From contig NBIV01000100.1 of assembly GCA_003194525.1 (NCBI GenBank), forward strand, positions 186,001-250,000: a stretch of DNA of 64,000 bases, written 5' to 3'. A model generated the notes under the pieces. That model was not told the origin of the DNA, ran no database searches, and worked only from the letters and a program-made list of their open reading frames with translations. The stretch's first letter is position 1, and every line of letters starts with the position of its first letter. This stretch comes from Gracilariopsis chorda. Taxonomy: Eukaryota > Rhodophyta > Florideophyceae > Gracilariales > Gracilariaceae. Below are positions 21,587-32,271 of this stretch, in pieces. The position numbers and the translations under genes are program-made.

Positions 21587-23341
21587 CTCCTTAAATACAT
21601 AGATATCCGCTGATCTTTGAATCGTGACGAATATCTTTAGTCATCCAGCTTCGTTCAAACGGCTCGATCTCTCGGTGCTTCTAAATAAGCTCTCGTCAAG
21701 TCCGTCGCCCAGCTCTTAAGTATGACCACCTACAATTTCCGGTACTGAGATGGTCAACCGGTTTAATTTACATGACCTACCACAGAGACCACAAACAGTT
21801 TACGGTCCAATAGCCATATATTTATCATTTCACGGACTTAAGCCTTGAAAACCCGCTCTAAATCAGATTCTGAGGTCGTGCAGAACGGGTCGTGGGTTTC
21901 GGTGGCCACCGAGACCCACGACCTGTTTCCCCCAAGCTCGAGCTCGGCGAAGCTCCCGCCGAGCCTTGCGAGTATTAGCTAGATGCAAGCGCTTAGTACT
22001 TCTCTCCAGCGCTAGCATTAACCTTTCTGTAAGATAGCGAAGACTGCAGTAGACTGGTACTGAACATCTTTACCAAAACCAGGACCGACACACTGTCGAT
22101 GATTGGAACCAACGAGAGCTTCACTCTATCTCTGAGCTCTCTACTTATACTAACTGAGTGGATGTCTACCTGAGTCATCAAGTGGACGCAGCACTGAACG
22201 GGTGTTACTCTATTACACTTTCGACGAACGTCGGCTCTCGGTTCCTGTACGCCCAAAGATGCTCTCGCGCTTCGGCTTCCCTCTGGTTGCTCTGACGCGT
22301 CTACTTCCAGTGATGAACTGCTTCAACAACTGCATTTGATTCTATATACGAGCCAGCAGTTTTGTCAGTGCAAAGACACCCGCCTTTCTCAACTAAAACG
22401 TCGCAGAGCAATGTGCGATGTTTCCTCGGAAATTTATCAAACCATTGCTTCAATGTCACAGGACTGAACATATTTGTCAGCCTCTTCTGTTAAAAGCGGT
22501 ACAGACATTTTACTGTTAGTGCGGCGACATATCTACTCTTAGTCAGTCCATAACAACAGACAACCTACACAAAAAAGCCCCCAATTAAACCCACTGCTTG
22601 GCAGAGAAAGGTATCGAACCATCGATACCTTCACACTTCTTGCCAAACACGCCATAATGTACCACAAGATCCAAGCTGTTACAAAACTCTAATGACAATA
22701 CAAAATTTCGGGCCAGGTAAAAGGGTTAGAAAGCTGCCGTTAGTACCAGGGTCGTATTTGTGACTGACTAGCTTTGACAAAAAGAATGTGACTTGTGACC
22801 GACTAACTTCTACTTGTGGGGAAAATGTTATCACTAGTCAAGACAGTCCTGAAACTTGTACAACTGTACCCGTGGGTACTCACAAGGCCGTCGCCGTCGA
22901 CTACATTTCAGATTACGTTTGCAAAGTGCTCCAGAACGGGAGTCTCCCCAATCGTGGTTGCCTCGGAGTAGTCCCACCGGCGACAACATGAGACCACCTG
23001 CTCCTTTGCCTGCTGAGCTACGTGCGTCAGCTGAGCCAAGTGCTTCGCCGCAGTCTACAAAATAGAGAACCATCACCAGTCGAGATAACGACAAAGCGGC
23101 TCGTAGAGTGGTTCAAGCTTCAAGACGTCACATTAAGGCACCATTATAGTGGTTTACGCAATGCCATGTTTTTTCAAATTGGTTGTAAATTGAGTGAAAC
23201 GTTGAACAAGTGGTTACGTTTCCCGGGGTTGCCAAGCCATCTGATTTTTCACTTAGAGCTCGCCTAAGCAAAATAGGAAAAAAGTACCTCTGAGAGACCT
23301 TCATCCTACAATGATTTGGGAGCACTCCTCACGCTGCCAGG
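21587..23341. other. intergenic with two strong hairpins
   Basis: No gene is supported. A 36-nt near-perfect palindrome lies at 21888-21923 (GGTCGTGGGT...ACCCACGACC, one mispaired position). A second hairpin at 22598-22646 has TTGGCA/TGCCAA at its ends and a perfect 10-bp inner stem (AAGGTATCGA with its inverse, four-base loop). The rest shows no pattern. Confidence 0.4.
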
Positions 23342-23479
23342 GTGATGCTTACCAAGGCAATCTGGATCGTCTTCCTCCTCTATCGAGTGGGCTCCAGTCA
23401 GCTCCATGACCCCATATCACCTATCCCGCCCAAATCATCGCGACCACCCCAGCTTACTCCCCCTCTACGTCAATCTTTG

Positions 23480-24360
23480 GCTCAACACGACAAAACCGGT
23501 ACATCAATTACTATACTACCAACGCCAACAACCGCGGATACCCCAAATCTCACACGACGCAGACGTTTGCGCTTTTCGGCGACATGGGATATAATCCTAC
23601 TTAAAGCAGTCATTGCAGTTGATGGATATCTTCCACCACAAGGTAATGCACAGCGAAGATACGAAAAAACATTCTCTATTTTCTTCTCCAAACTTCCGTC
23701 AGGGCCTCTGAGCAAAGTCCATGCCCCAACGTACAAATCGTTTAGTGTTCGTTTGAGGAAGATTGTGAGCGACCATCGGTCCGCTGTGAGGTGAAACGGC
23801 AACGCTTCCGGTATAACCAAAATCCGAGGAGAGCAGGAGTTAATCTGGATGATGTGGTTCATGTGAGTGACGAACGTGAAGAACAGAGAAGACGGAACAA
23901 CAGGATCGCACAGAGCTCGATAAAAGATTGGCTACTGCGGGTGAAGGGATGTGAGCAAATGCGCTTGGCCAGGACCTGAGATTCGCGGAGAGAGGTATCA
24001 ACGATACGAATGTGCCGACCGAGATTAAGAGGGGTCGGGCAAAAAGTGCTGCTGTACTGGACTACGAATCCGAACAGTGAGATTTGATTAGAAAGCACAT
24101 AGCAAGGCGCCGCGATATGAAAGAGAGGCGCCTTTGCATTGAAGAGAAGCCCCTCTCTATTGAGCGCGCCGAGACCAATGCCTTGAACCCCACTGGGCGC
24201 ACCAGCATGAGCACGACGCGAAACAAGTACAGCTTCACAAGAAGGGCATAGATTTGGAAGTGAAAAAAGCGGGGCTTGAGAAAGATGAGTCCCGTGAAGC
24301 GCTCAAAGAACGCAAGGAAACGATAGCTATGTTCGGCACTTTAGTTAAGAGGCTTCAGTA
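23480..24360 (+). pseudogene. broken Myb/SANT-like domain gene
   Basis: The plus-strand pieces, in order, are a helix-rich block RLRFSATWDIILLKAVIAVD...RLRKIVSDHRSAV (about 23565-23790), then in a shifted frame NASGITKIRGEQELIWMMWF (about 23800-23855), a polar linker, an Arg/Glu-rich part (KRRDMKERRLCIEEK) and a C-terminal coiled-coil-like end with KKAGLEKDESREALKERKE and LVKRL before TAA (about 24355). This layout resembles the Myb/SANT-like proteins found as multicopy and transposon-associated genes in several protist genomes. At least three frame changes or stops break it. The assignment is by pattern only. Confidence 0.4.
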
Positions 24361-24895
24361 AATTTCCATTAGGTACTTGCTTGCGCGCCATTCTTTAAGG
24401 GTCAAAGGAGAGTCACTACGGCACGCTCCTCGCTTCACTCGTCGCAGTGCCTCCGCTGTAGACTTTGTACTTGCCGCACCCTCGACCCATTGGAGGGGCA
24501 CGCAAGCGTAAAACCGGGTATTGCTTTTTTTAACCAGCCAGGTACTCTGCGAGTCCCGGAAATGCGCACTTGAAGAATGGGTTCTATTGTCCGCCACAAC
24601 TGATACAGAGCCGGGATTTCTAGAGCTGAGCAGAGCTACAGCTCTATGAAGTAAAGCTATAGGTGCCTGACGTATTTTCAAATGCCCGTTTTAAACCTGT
24701 GATGACCATATCTGCTTCATGTCCTTGAATGTTCATTCGACAGCCTTCCGCACGCTGCTCATGGTAGTATTATAGGCTGCTTATTTTGCAATGGCCCCTA
24801 CGCGAGGAAAATCTGTCTGCAATCATGGTCTTATAATAAACTCTGTATCTCCATATAGGCAGTACTGCTGCCCGCCAACCAGCAGTGCGTTTTGT
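24361..24895. other. no recognisable gene
   Basis: Open frames occur on both strands but none shows a domain. It ends at the foldback of Copia LTR ends. Confidence 0.35.
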
Positions 24896-25025
24896 TGTAG
24901 TATCTTCTGTGGAGTGCGATGCTACCACTGTTGTGCTTCGGTCGGAAGACTCCACCTTCAAGGAGAAGGAGTCATCCGACCGAAGCACAACAGTGGTAGC
25001 ATCGCACTCCACAGAAGATACTACA
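24896..25025. repeat. foldback made of Copia LTR ends and leader
   Basis: The 51-bp arms (24896-24946 and 24975-25025) are perfect inverted repeats around a 28-nt loop. The right half, 24951-24992, is identical to the last 42 bp of the Copia LTR at 26060-26101, ending CCGAAGCACAACA. The next bases, GTGGTAGCATCGCACTCC, would be the primer-binding region just after a 5' LTR. The left arm is the same LTR-end and leader in reverse. Two retroelement ends therefore lie head to head. Confidence 0.8.
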
Positions 25026-26101
25026 CCGCTTCCAGATGGCACATTCGAAACCTGTTGCAACTCCGATGAGTACTGCGTACAAGGCATCAGAGTTATTGAA
25101 AGCAGAGCCTTTTGAGCGTCAAAGTACCTTTCAGGAAGCTATTGGGTCTCTGTTGTATCTGTCTACACGCACGAGGCCGGACATCTGCCATGCAGTTAAT
25201 ATACTATCCCGAGCCCAAGCCAATCCTACAGTTGCTCATTGGAATGCCGTGAAAAGAATTCTACGTTACGTCAACGGTACTAGAAATCTTGGACTGAAGA
25301 TATTGGCGAAGGATGGAGATAGCTCAAGCACCTTGTATGCCTACGCAGATGCAGATTGGGCTGGTGATGACGTTGATAGAAAGTCGACAAGTGGTTTTTG
25401 TCTCTTCTTGTTTGGGACCATGGTTGAGTGGAAAACTTTGAAACAATCTTGCGTGGCGACTTCCACAACTGAATCAGAATACATTGCAGTTTCTGAATGT
25501 TTCAAAATTGTCAAGTGGGTTCGTAATTTATTGAACGAGCTACAGATAAGACCAACCTTGAATCCAACTACAGTATAAGAAGACAATACTGGGGTACTGG
25601 AATGGGCAGTTGGAAGCAGGCGCGCAAAACATGTTGATTTACGCTATCATTTTGTTCGTCAAGGAGTTGAGTCTGGAATGATGAAAGTAGTACGTTGCCC
25701 AACGGAACACATGATTGCTGACGTACTTACGAAGCCACTTCCGAAGCAAAGGCACATCAAGTTCAGACACCTGCTTGGACTTTTTGATGGTGCTCATGGT
25801 ATGGGAGGGATGATGTAATGGGAATCGTGTTGTGACATGAGGCACGTAAGTCTCACATATGTATCTTACGTTAGATACATTACGTGACCTGTAATGTTGT
25901 GAGGTAAGCAGTAATTAGTCTCATTAGTGCTGACCTCAGCAGTATAGTAGATTCTGAATCCTGTGGTTCCCTGCAGAGCAACCACAAGCGTACCAAAGGC
26001 GTCTATGATTTTGGCAGGGTTTTGCACAGATGCCATATCTATAAAGGCTTGGAAAAGAGTCCACCTTCAAGGAGAAGGAGTCATCCGACCGAAGCACAAC
26101 A
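25026..26101 (+). mobile_element. Ty1/Copia retrotransposon fragment
   Basis: The plus-strand frame at 25036-25818 encodes the end of Copia pol. It begins SKPVATPM, followed by SLLYLSTRTRPDI, the RNase H block YADADWAGD...RKSTSGF and later TKPLPK near the C-terminus. A purine-rich tract (ATGGGAGGGATGATG, about 25801) precedes an LTR at 25828-26101 that starts TGTTGTGAC and ends CACAACA. Only this part of the element is present, directly after the foldback at 24896-25025. It is a broken fossil; the frame over RNase H is still largely open, so it may be of moderate age. Confidence 0.85.
25828..26101 (+). repeat. 3' LTR of the Copia fragment
   Basis: 274 bp, TG...CA ends with a 7-bp inverted match (TGTTGTG/CACAACA), placed just after the polypurine tract. 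Its final 42 bp recur in the foldback at 24951-24992, which identifies that structure as derived from LTR ends. A TATA-like CTATAAAGG lies at about 26037. Confidence 0.75.
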
Positions 26102-26104
26102 TTT

Positions 26105-26980
26105 GTAGCTCTGCATCAATTCCACTGTCCCGATAGAGCGTCATGTCGTAATGCCACCCGACTTCAGGTCCATATAAGTAGAGCATTAAACCATCAGGTG
26201 TCGCGACAGACTGGTACACGAGACAGTGAAAACTTTTGTGCCCAGAATAGCACGTTCGTTGTAGAGCATCCGAACCTCCAGGTCTGCACATATAAATCTT
26301 TTTGTAATCAACGAAGCCTACACAGTTCCGCAAAGGCGCCCCCTTTTCCTCCATCGCTTGTGCATATTGGATAGTCAGAATGGCCTTCAAGGGCGTCCTG
26401 CAACTAAAAATAAGGTGCACTTTTGATTCTGTTAAGCGCTTTATAACCTTCCAGAAAACATCAACGAGCGCGGATCAACGCATGTCAAACATGGGCTCCA
26501 TATCGACCCAGCAAATGGGAGATTCAAAACGGCGTAGCATGATGCATGTTGCCGTAAACCAAGGTATCTTGTTTCGAGACTGTTCTGTTTTGCCGCTGCT
26601 CCAGTCACTGAGCTGGCATATGGTCTTGATCTGTGAGGCTCAGAATCGGAAGAGGAAAAAACTTTGCTCTGTAGACAAAGAATTGATGTTTAAGGTGGTA
26701 CCTAAAATTGGGCACGACGACGTGATAAATGTAGAAGGACCTTGTCGTCCTGATCGTTTGTTAACGCTAGTTGAAGCAGGTGCAGACAATGAGCATTGCG
26801 TCGTTTTGCACTCCCAGTTGCGTAGTCTTTCTGGCGCTTCAGAATTTGTGTCGAGTAGTTCAGCGGATCTTTGGAGGGACAACTCGTACTCATATACAAG
26901 ACATGTTTCTCTTCAGCGGGATTGTAGTTCTTTGCCGTATGACTCGGCCGGGGACGGAACACGTGTGGCCTTCTCAAGTC
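26105..26980 (-). pseudogene. PIF/Harbinger transposase remnant 2
   Basis: The minus-strand pieces are TTLNINSLSTEQSFFLFRF (about 26640-26700, N-terminal part), then CVGFVDYKKIYMCRPGG, QRTCYSGHKSFHCLVYQ and TPDGLMLYLYGPEVGWHYD followed by MTLYRDS (26105-26330). The order and motifs match remnant 1 at 13281-14082, and both show GFxD, RPGG and CYSGHK. The Asp of GFVD and the following conserved residues remain, but frames are broken upstream. It adjoins the Copia LTR end exactly, so the retroelement probably inserted beside or into it. Confidence 0.75.
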
Positions 26981-27002
26981 ACGAAATTGGAACCAATTTT
27001 AT

Positions 27003-28800
27003 TTGAGTAGTATCTCTATTGTTGCTACAGTGCATGACAGTAATGGAAAGTTTGAGTTTACGTGCGTTGCTTGTGATATTGAAAGCGCCATGAATTTAAA
27101 CTTGTCAACAAACAACTTCATCGTTCACTACAAGATCAAACATCTGACATTGCATAATAATCTTGTTTTTCTAAACAATAGCAATGCCATCGGAGTTGCC
27201 CCTAAATTTTGTATCTCGCATAAGCGCAGGCAAATACTCTTCGGAGATAGAACAGTGACATAAACGTTACTTTACGCCCAGCAATAGGGGTGCTTTGAGC
27301 GTACTTCTGGCGTTTGTATTGTCAACCCACTGGCAAACGTTTTGCAGTTTGTGGCTGTTCTGATGTTTTCGTGCTTATGGAGGCCTCTGCTCCTCAAATT
27401 GCATCGTCGGTCTTGCAAGGATTCGTGGATGTGTTTGGAAGTCGCCTAGAGTTTGTTAGCAAAGACATGACGGAAAAAATGGTTTGAAACGTACGCGGCT
27501 GTCTTTTGCATCCTACGGCGCTCCATTACAGACGTGCGCACAAAATATCTGACTGTTAATGGGTGATGCGCTGCGCTGGGTGCACTGATCTTTGCAATGA
27601 CATGGCATTATATAACCCAGCAATAAAACATGCGTAGCGTTCTCATAGCAACTCTGAACATGGCATTAGCGTCAAAGAGCGGTCAACAGCTACGCTGTAT
27701 TATGAAAAATTTACTGGAACAGAATTTATTTGTGGGCGCTAACGAATTTTGGGAACACACAGGTACTAGCGATAATGAAGTCGCTACGGCCCTGGCAGTT
27801 GATCTGCTTACCAACTACGTTGGTTCTGTCCGCTGCATAGTCCAAACGCTGGCCTTGGCAGTGAATGATGTCTTCGAGCATGGTGCTTTATGGAAAATGT
27901 ATGTACACCATTTGAACAAGGTGACGATATACTTTAATCATCACCAAAAGGCGGCACAGCTGGTAGCTCAAAAGCAAGCAGAGGAGTGGATTACCAGAGA
28001 TTGCCTACGTAGGCTGAAGCAGAACATTACCACGCGCTGGCATTCTCGTCTTTTTGTGATGTCTGTATATCTGTGCCGGATTCATAATATCTCAGAAGTG
28101 GCAACAGAGCTCGAGATAAGTTCGGAGTACCTTCTGCCAACGAGGCCGAGCTCTGCTATTATTCACAAAGAGAAATATGAAGCTCGTCAAATAAAATTGA
28201 CCAGGAACCCGAAGTAGCTCTCCATCAAGCTGGCCGACCGCATTGCGTTTTGATTAGGGGCTGTTTGGAAACGTGTTGACAAAGAGGCAGCTCATTGGTG
28301 TTCGAACAAAGATGAAGAGTCCGAACCGGATAAATACGTGCATGAAACACGTAGTGTACTTTTCTATCATGTTGATGTAATATTAGACGTGCCTGAATGT
28401 TGTCTAGACTTTCTGGGCTGCTCAGATAATGATCGAAAAGCCTACAAAAAGGTTCTATTCTCAGTTGTTGTTCGGGAGGCTGTTGAGCTTGAACGTTCCC
28501 TGGGTCCTAGAGCAGAGAGGCTTGAGGTCGTTTATGGTCTTTTGCACGACAAAATATGCGAGTTTCTAGAGGAAAAATGTAGAAGGGATCCCAGTGCTGC
28601 CTTATTATTCTGGGAAGAAACGAATCAAATGTCTACAATCATTAGCCCTGTGCCTTTTGACACTGTTTAAAGAGCTGCGCGCTCCTTTCAAGCATCCTCT
28701 GCCTCTGTTGAGAGACTTTTTAGCGATCTAGGCAAGAGGGAAGGCAATCAAAACCAGTCGTTACTGTCGAATACTCTGGAAATGTCCGAGAAATGATATG
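27003..28800 (+). pseudogene. hAT transposase remnant
   Basis: The plus-strand pieces run in order. A BED-like zinc finger has FTCVACDIESAMN followed by FIVHYKIKH (27050-27150). A hAT core has RCIVQTLALAVNDVFEHG (about 27835), a NHHQKAAQL segment and ITTRWHSRLF (about 28030). The C-terminal dimerisation segment has QASSASVERLFSDLGKREG (about 28690-28745), where families read PASSAxSERxFSxAG. Stops and frameshifts separate the pieces (the frames at 27003-27263, 27630-28217 and 28338-28670 are the longest open parts). Terminal repeats and an 8-bp duplication were not found. Confidence 0.8.
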
Positions 28801-29346
28801 GGTTTTTGTTTGCAACGAGCTCAAAAACGTCTCTATCCATCAAAACGGGCTCATGCACCCAAAGGGTGATGCGTTTAGACGTCTAGTGCGTGTCGTTGCT
28901 CACGAGATAGTAAAGCTGTTGTAGAAGTGGCTAAATTTGACTAACTTGCAGTTGAACAGCGGTGACTATGACTTTCTGGATCCCAGAAACCCTATTCACG
29001 AATACGCCTCTGGTTAGTACACTGTAGGTTTCTTCGCAGCAACATAGAACTGCGGATGTACTGGATATTTCGGTTCTACCGCATTCAAATCTCTACCGCT
29101 TTCAAATTCTGATCCCTGTATTCTCTTATCCTCTCCGAGCACTCTACCAATTGACCTCTTTACTGCTTTGGAGAACGCTGGAAATGTCAGTTTAGGAACG
29201 GCATTTGAGTAGTACTTAGATTACGTTCACAAATGTAATTTACTAGAATGAAGAATCCATTTATCAACATGTCTACACAGAAGGTTGAAGCCATATTGCC
29301 AAAGAATCATTGATCTTATCTTCTGAGACCCATATATAAGAAGACC
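28801..29346. other. no recognisable gene
   Basis: Follows the hAT relic and lies downstream of the secreted-protein gene. No coding pattern seen. Confidence 0.35.
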
Positions 29347-29862
29347 CTAGGCTGTCCTGAACACAACGCACTTCTTTCCGCGAACAGCTTGCATCGGAGA
29401 AAGATTCACATTGTTGATCACAGGGGGATTTTCACTTGCCAGAACTTGATAACTAGTAAGATAAACTCTCACGCACTCTCCCTTCGGAACAAGTCCTTGG
29501 AATACCTCATGCCCCACACCAGATCCAACCCGATACTTAATGGTAAAGGGCTTAAACTGAGTAGGAGTAAGATGACCATTCGGGATAGACGTGACAGGTA
29601 TCACGATATTCGGATTACGAAGAATCTCCGGGGTAATACCATTTGAATTAGCAACGCCGATGGGCATTCTCGGATCCTTCGATACGATCTGCGTCGTGAA
29701 GGCAACATCAGCAGGTCCGGTGATTGAAAAGGTCTGAAGTGTACTGGATCCCTCAAAACGGAACTTGCAATCGTTGAAAGCCCTGGTACAGAAATCTAAA
29801 CCACTGGCATACGCACTGGAGACTAGCAAAGCAAAGAACAGAAACTTGGAAGGCGACATCAT
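29347..29862 (-). CDS. small secreted protein, unknown function
   Basis: A minus-strand single-exon gene of about 171 residues. I chose the start at MMSPSKF because the TATA box at 29946-29953 places transcription start near 29920, just upstream. A longer reading from 29922 would leave no leader. The N-terminus is a typical signal peptide (KFLFFALLVSSAYA, then SGLDFC). The mature part has four cysteines (FCTRAFNDCKF near the N-terminus, GECVRV and KKCVVF near the C-terminus), suggesting two disulfides, and a basic C-terminus. Residues are Pro/Val/Asn-rich with beta-like spacing. No family recognised. Confidence 0.65.
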   Translation of the reverse strand: MMSPSKFLFFALLVSSAYASGLDFCTRAFNDCKFRFEGSSTLQTFSITGPADVAFTTQIVSKDPRMPIGVANSNGITPEILRNPNIVIPVTSIPNGHLTPTQFKPFTIKYRVGSGVGHEVFQGLVPKGECVRVYLTSYQVLASENPPVINNVNLSPMQAVRGKKCVVFRTA

Positions 29863-29945
29863 TTTGGAAGTGCGAAGACGAGTGAGCAAGTATGATAGAC
29901 GGTGGAAGTTTGCGAAATCCACAACACCCGGTCGCCAAAAGAGCT

Positions 29946-29953
29946 CTTATATA
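29946..29953 (-). promoter_or_regulatory. TATA box of the secreted-protein gene
   Basis: TATATAAG on the minus strand, 84 nt before the chosen start codon. Its spacing predicts a leader of roughly 60 nt. Confidence 0.55.
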
Positions 29954-31860
29954 GTGAGGAAGAGCATGAAACAACCTCGACAGCCTTGAAGCGATTACTT
30001 GTCACGGACAAACTCAGTGGGTTCATTATGGGCGTGTAGCACAAAATTTTGGACTGGGAAAGGATATCTGCAACCAAAATCATGCTTTCTCATTCCAAGA
30101 TGGCATCGCTTTTCTCGCATGAGGTTGGCACTGCTCCTCTCCAGCTGCCATTTACAGCATTGCCATCAAGAAGTACAAGACTCTATTCGCGATTGCTTGT
30201 TTTCGTTTCTGGTCCACTTATTCTCTTCTGCTTCGCTGCCTTCTGGGTTGCTGCACAGTGGACCCTCTTTTCGAATTGATAAAAATAGAGTGACCTTCAT
30301 TTGGATAAAAGTCCCAGCGGACAGCACATGAATCTTTGTTTAAACTTGTCTTCCCTAGGTTTAAATGACTCATTTTGCTATAACTTACTAACATCCAACC
30401 CTTCCAACAAACATTACCAAACGCCATTTACAGACAACTACTCAACCTGATGGATAAGCAGATTCTAAAAAGAGGATGTATTTTCAAACCAACGATAAAG
30501 CACTCCATATGGGAACCGTTCCTAGTCAGGAGGGTTTGTCCATGGAACTGTAAGTTATTCAGGGTTGTGAATCAAGATATCCTACTGCATAATGTATGAA
30601 GGCGAATGAGTCGTCCCGGTTTGTAGTTGGCAATTGGTAACCCTTACCTTCGTGCACCGATTACTGTTGGTCACCCTAACCCTACAAGAGAAACAAAAGC
30701 ACAGTGATATTGTCAGGGATTGTTAGGCAGTATTCTCACCTTGGGACTTCAAAATTGTTGGACAGATTAACCACATCTTTGCAATGAGAGTTGAATAGCA
30801 CGTATGCATGCCCACAAAGGATTCTCCTGTGATTCTAAAGCGCTCTATGATGAGAGGTTTCCGACATACGGTAGGTAGTTCGACCTCGACTGGTGAAGCA
30901 TGGCTCTGGATACCAACACTGCAATAACACGACCATTCCACTGAAAGCACAGGCAGTTCACTCATCTGTTGTTCATTGTTATCGTGCATGTAACTCAGTG
31001 TGCCTGGTTGTTGTGTGTGTTGGAACGCTCAGAAAACGATTCTTGTATTGATACTACTGGAAAAAGGTCGACCTTTAGTGATGTTCCTTACGAGTCTAAC
31101 AGTAGATAAACAACTAGTCACTTACCGTACCGAGAGCAGCAAATTTGTTCACAACAAAAGCGCTTCCGACATCAAGCCCTCTCTCCCTGAGCTCGTTTTG
31201 AATTCCAGAATCAACACCTTACAAACTGGTCTTAGAGTTCTCTGTGTTGAGAAACTTGGTTCAAAAGAAATTGGATGGCAGAGGTACGCCAGAGAGCTGA
31301 TAAAAAGTGCCGACGAGCGCTGAACAACGTGTGGATAGCCACGAATATTTGGCAAAGAATGGGTTTTGTAGGGCGACGCAGAAGGGGCGTTCTATGAGAT
31401 ATTTGATTTAACAAAACGAAACTGGAGAACGATTCTCGAGCAATCAGGCATTTGCACGTTGCCTCCAAACGTTTCGAGATTTCGTCTACAGGATATCTGG
31501 CCGACGCAAGGTTGGCAGGGGCCGATCTTTCTTCATCGTTCTATTGAGCAACGACGTTATCAATGTTGTTGGGTTTATGATATCTTGTAGCTCTTCGAGG
31601 TTCCCACCCGCCAGTCCCAGAAACAGTATGAACCATGCTGTAAGTTTCAGTTCTGTTGAGCTCATGGTGATGATTTGTTAGCCTTCACTATCCCCTTTCT
31701 AAACATAAAGCATCTGTCGTTTGGCAACAACCTAAGAGCGAACCATAAGTGAATGGTCATCTGGTAATTTGTGGACGTACCCAACATACTTTTGGGTGTT
31801 GTCTCTAGACGTAGACGTGTTGCCAGTAGCGGCTGAATATATATCACGCAAGCAGAAACT
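29954..31860. other. intergenic, no recognised gene
   Basis: Scattered short open frames (for example 31000-31323 plus, ending RQ-free in ELIKSADER) show no domain, and there is no paired intron signal that I could use to join them. I support no gene here. Confidence 0.3.
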
Positions 31861-32271
31861 GGGCGCCTCCTGAAATCACAGAACAGCTACTTGATACTGT
31901 ACGCACAAAGGTCACGATTTGCGCGGCAACGTGGCTTTGCGCATCGATTCTGTCCGACGTTGTGGCCCCATGGAAGCACGCCGCGAGCAATCGCAAGTGC
32001 GTATTTTGCGAGCGCGCACTCCCCCAAACTGCATATCGTTTTCGTTTCGCACTGCTTGCGGTTGGCGCTGCGCACACTCCCGCTCCCCTTGTTTTGCGAT
32101 TCAACCACCCTGCCCAACCCGCCTTACGTGGTCGGAGCCATGCTATGCATGGGTGAGTGAGAGCGGAGTTAACTTCACTGGTGAATATCGCGGTTCGCTT
32201 GCGTTTGGGGACTGTGCGAATGGCGCATATTTCAGATGGTATTTGGGATTATGTGTTTTCAGGAGGCGCCC
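31861..32271. mobile_element. MITE-like element, 411 bp
   Basis: It starts GGGCGCCTCCTGAAATCACA and ends with the inverse of GGGCGCCTCCTGAAAACACA, a TIR of about 20 bp with one mismatch. It is flanked by ACT on both sides (31858-31860 and 32272-32274), a 3-bp duplication. A 3-bp duplication with GGG-starting TIRs fits a non-autonomous PIF/Harbinger element, whose transposase relics occur at 13281 and 26105. ACT is not the usual TWA target, and CACTA-type elements also make 3-bp duplications. The interior is GC-rich with CGCGCACTC-like words and has no convincing gene. Confidence 0.7.

Noticed and set aside
22598-22646. tRNA-like sequence (GGTTCGATACC on the minus strand)
   Set aside because: It cannot form a T arm with the right stem pairing and there is no anticodon or D arm.
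29347-29922. Longer start for the secreted protein at 29922
   Set aside because: It would begin at the predicted transcription start and place 20 residues before a perfect signal peptide.
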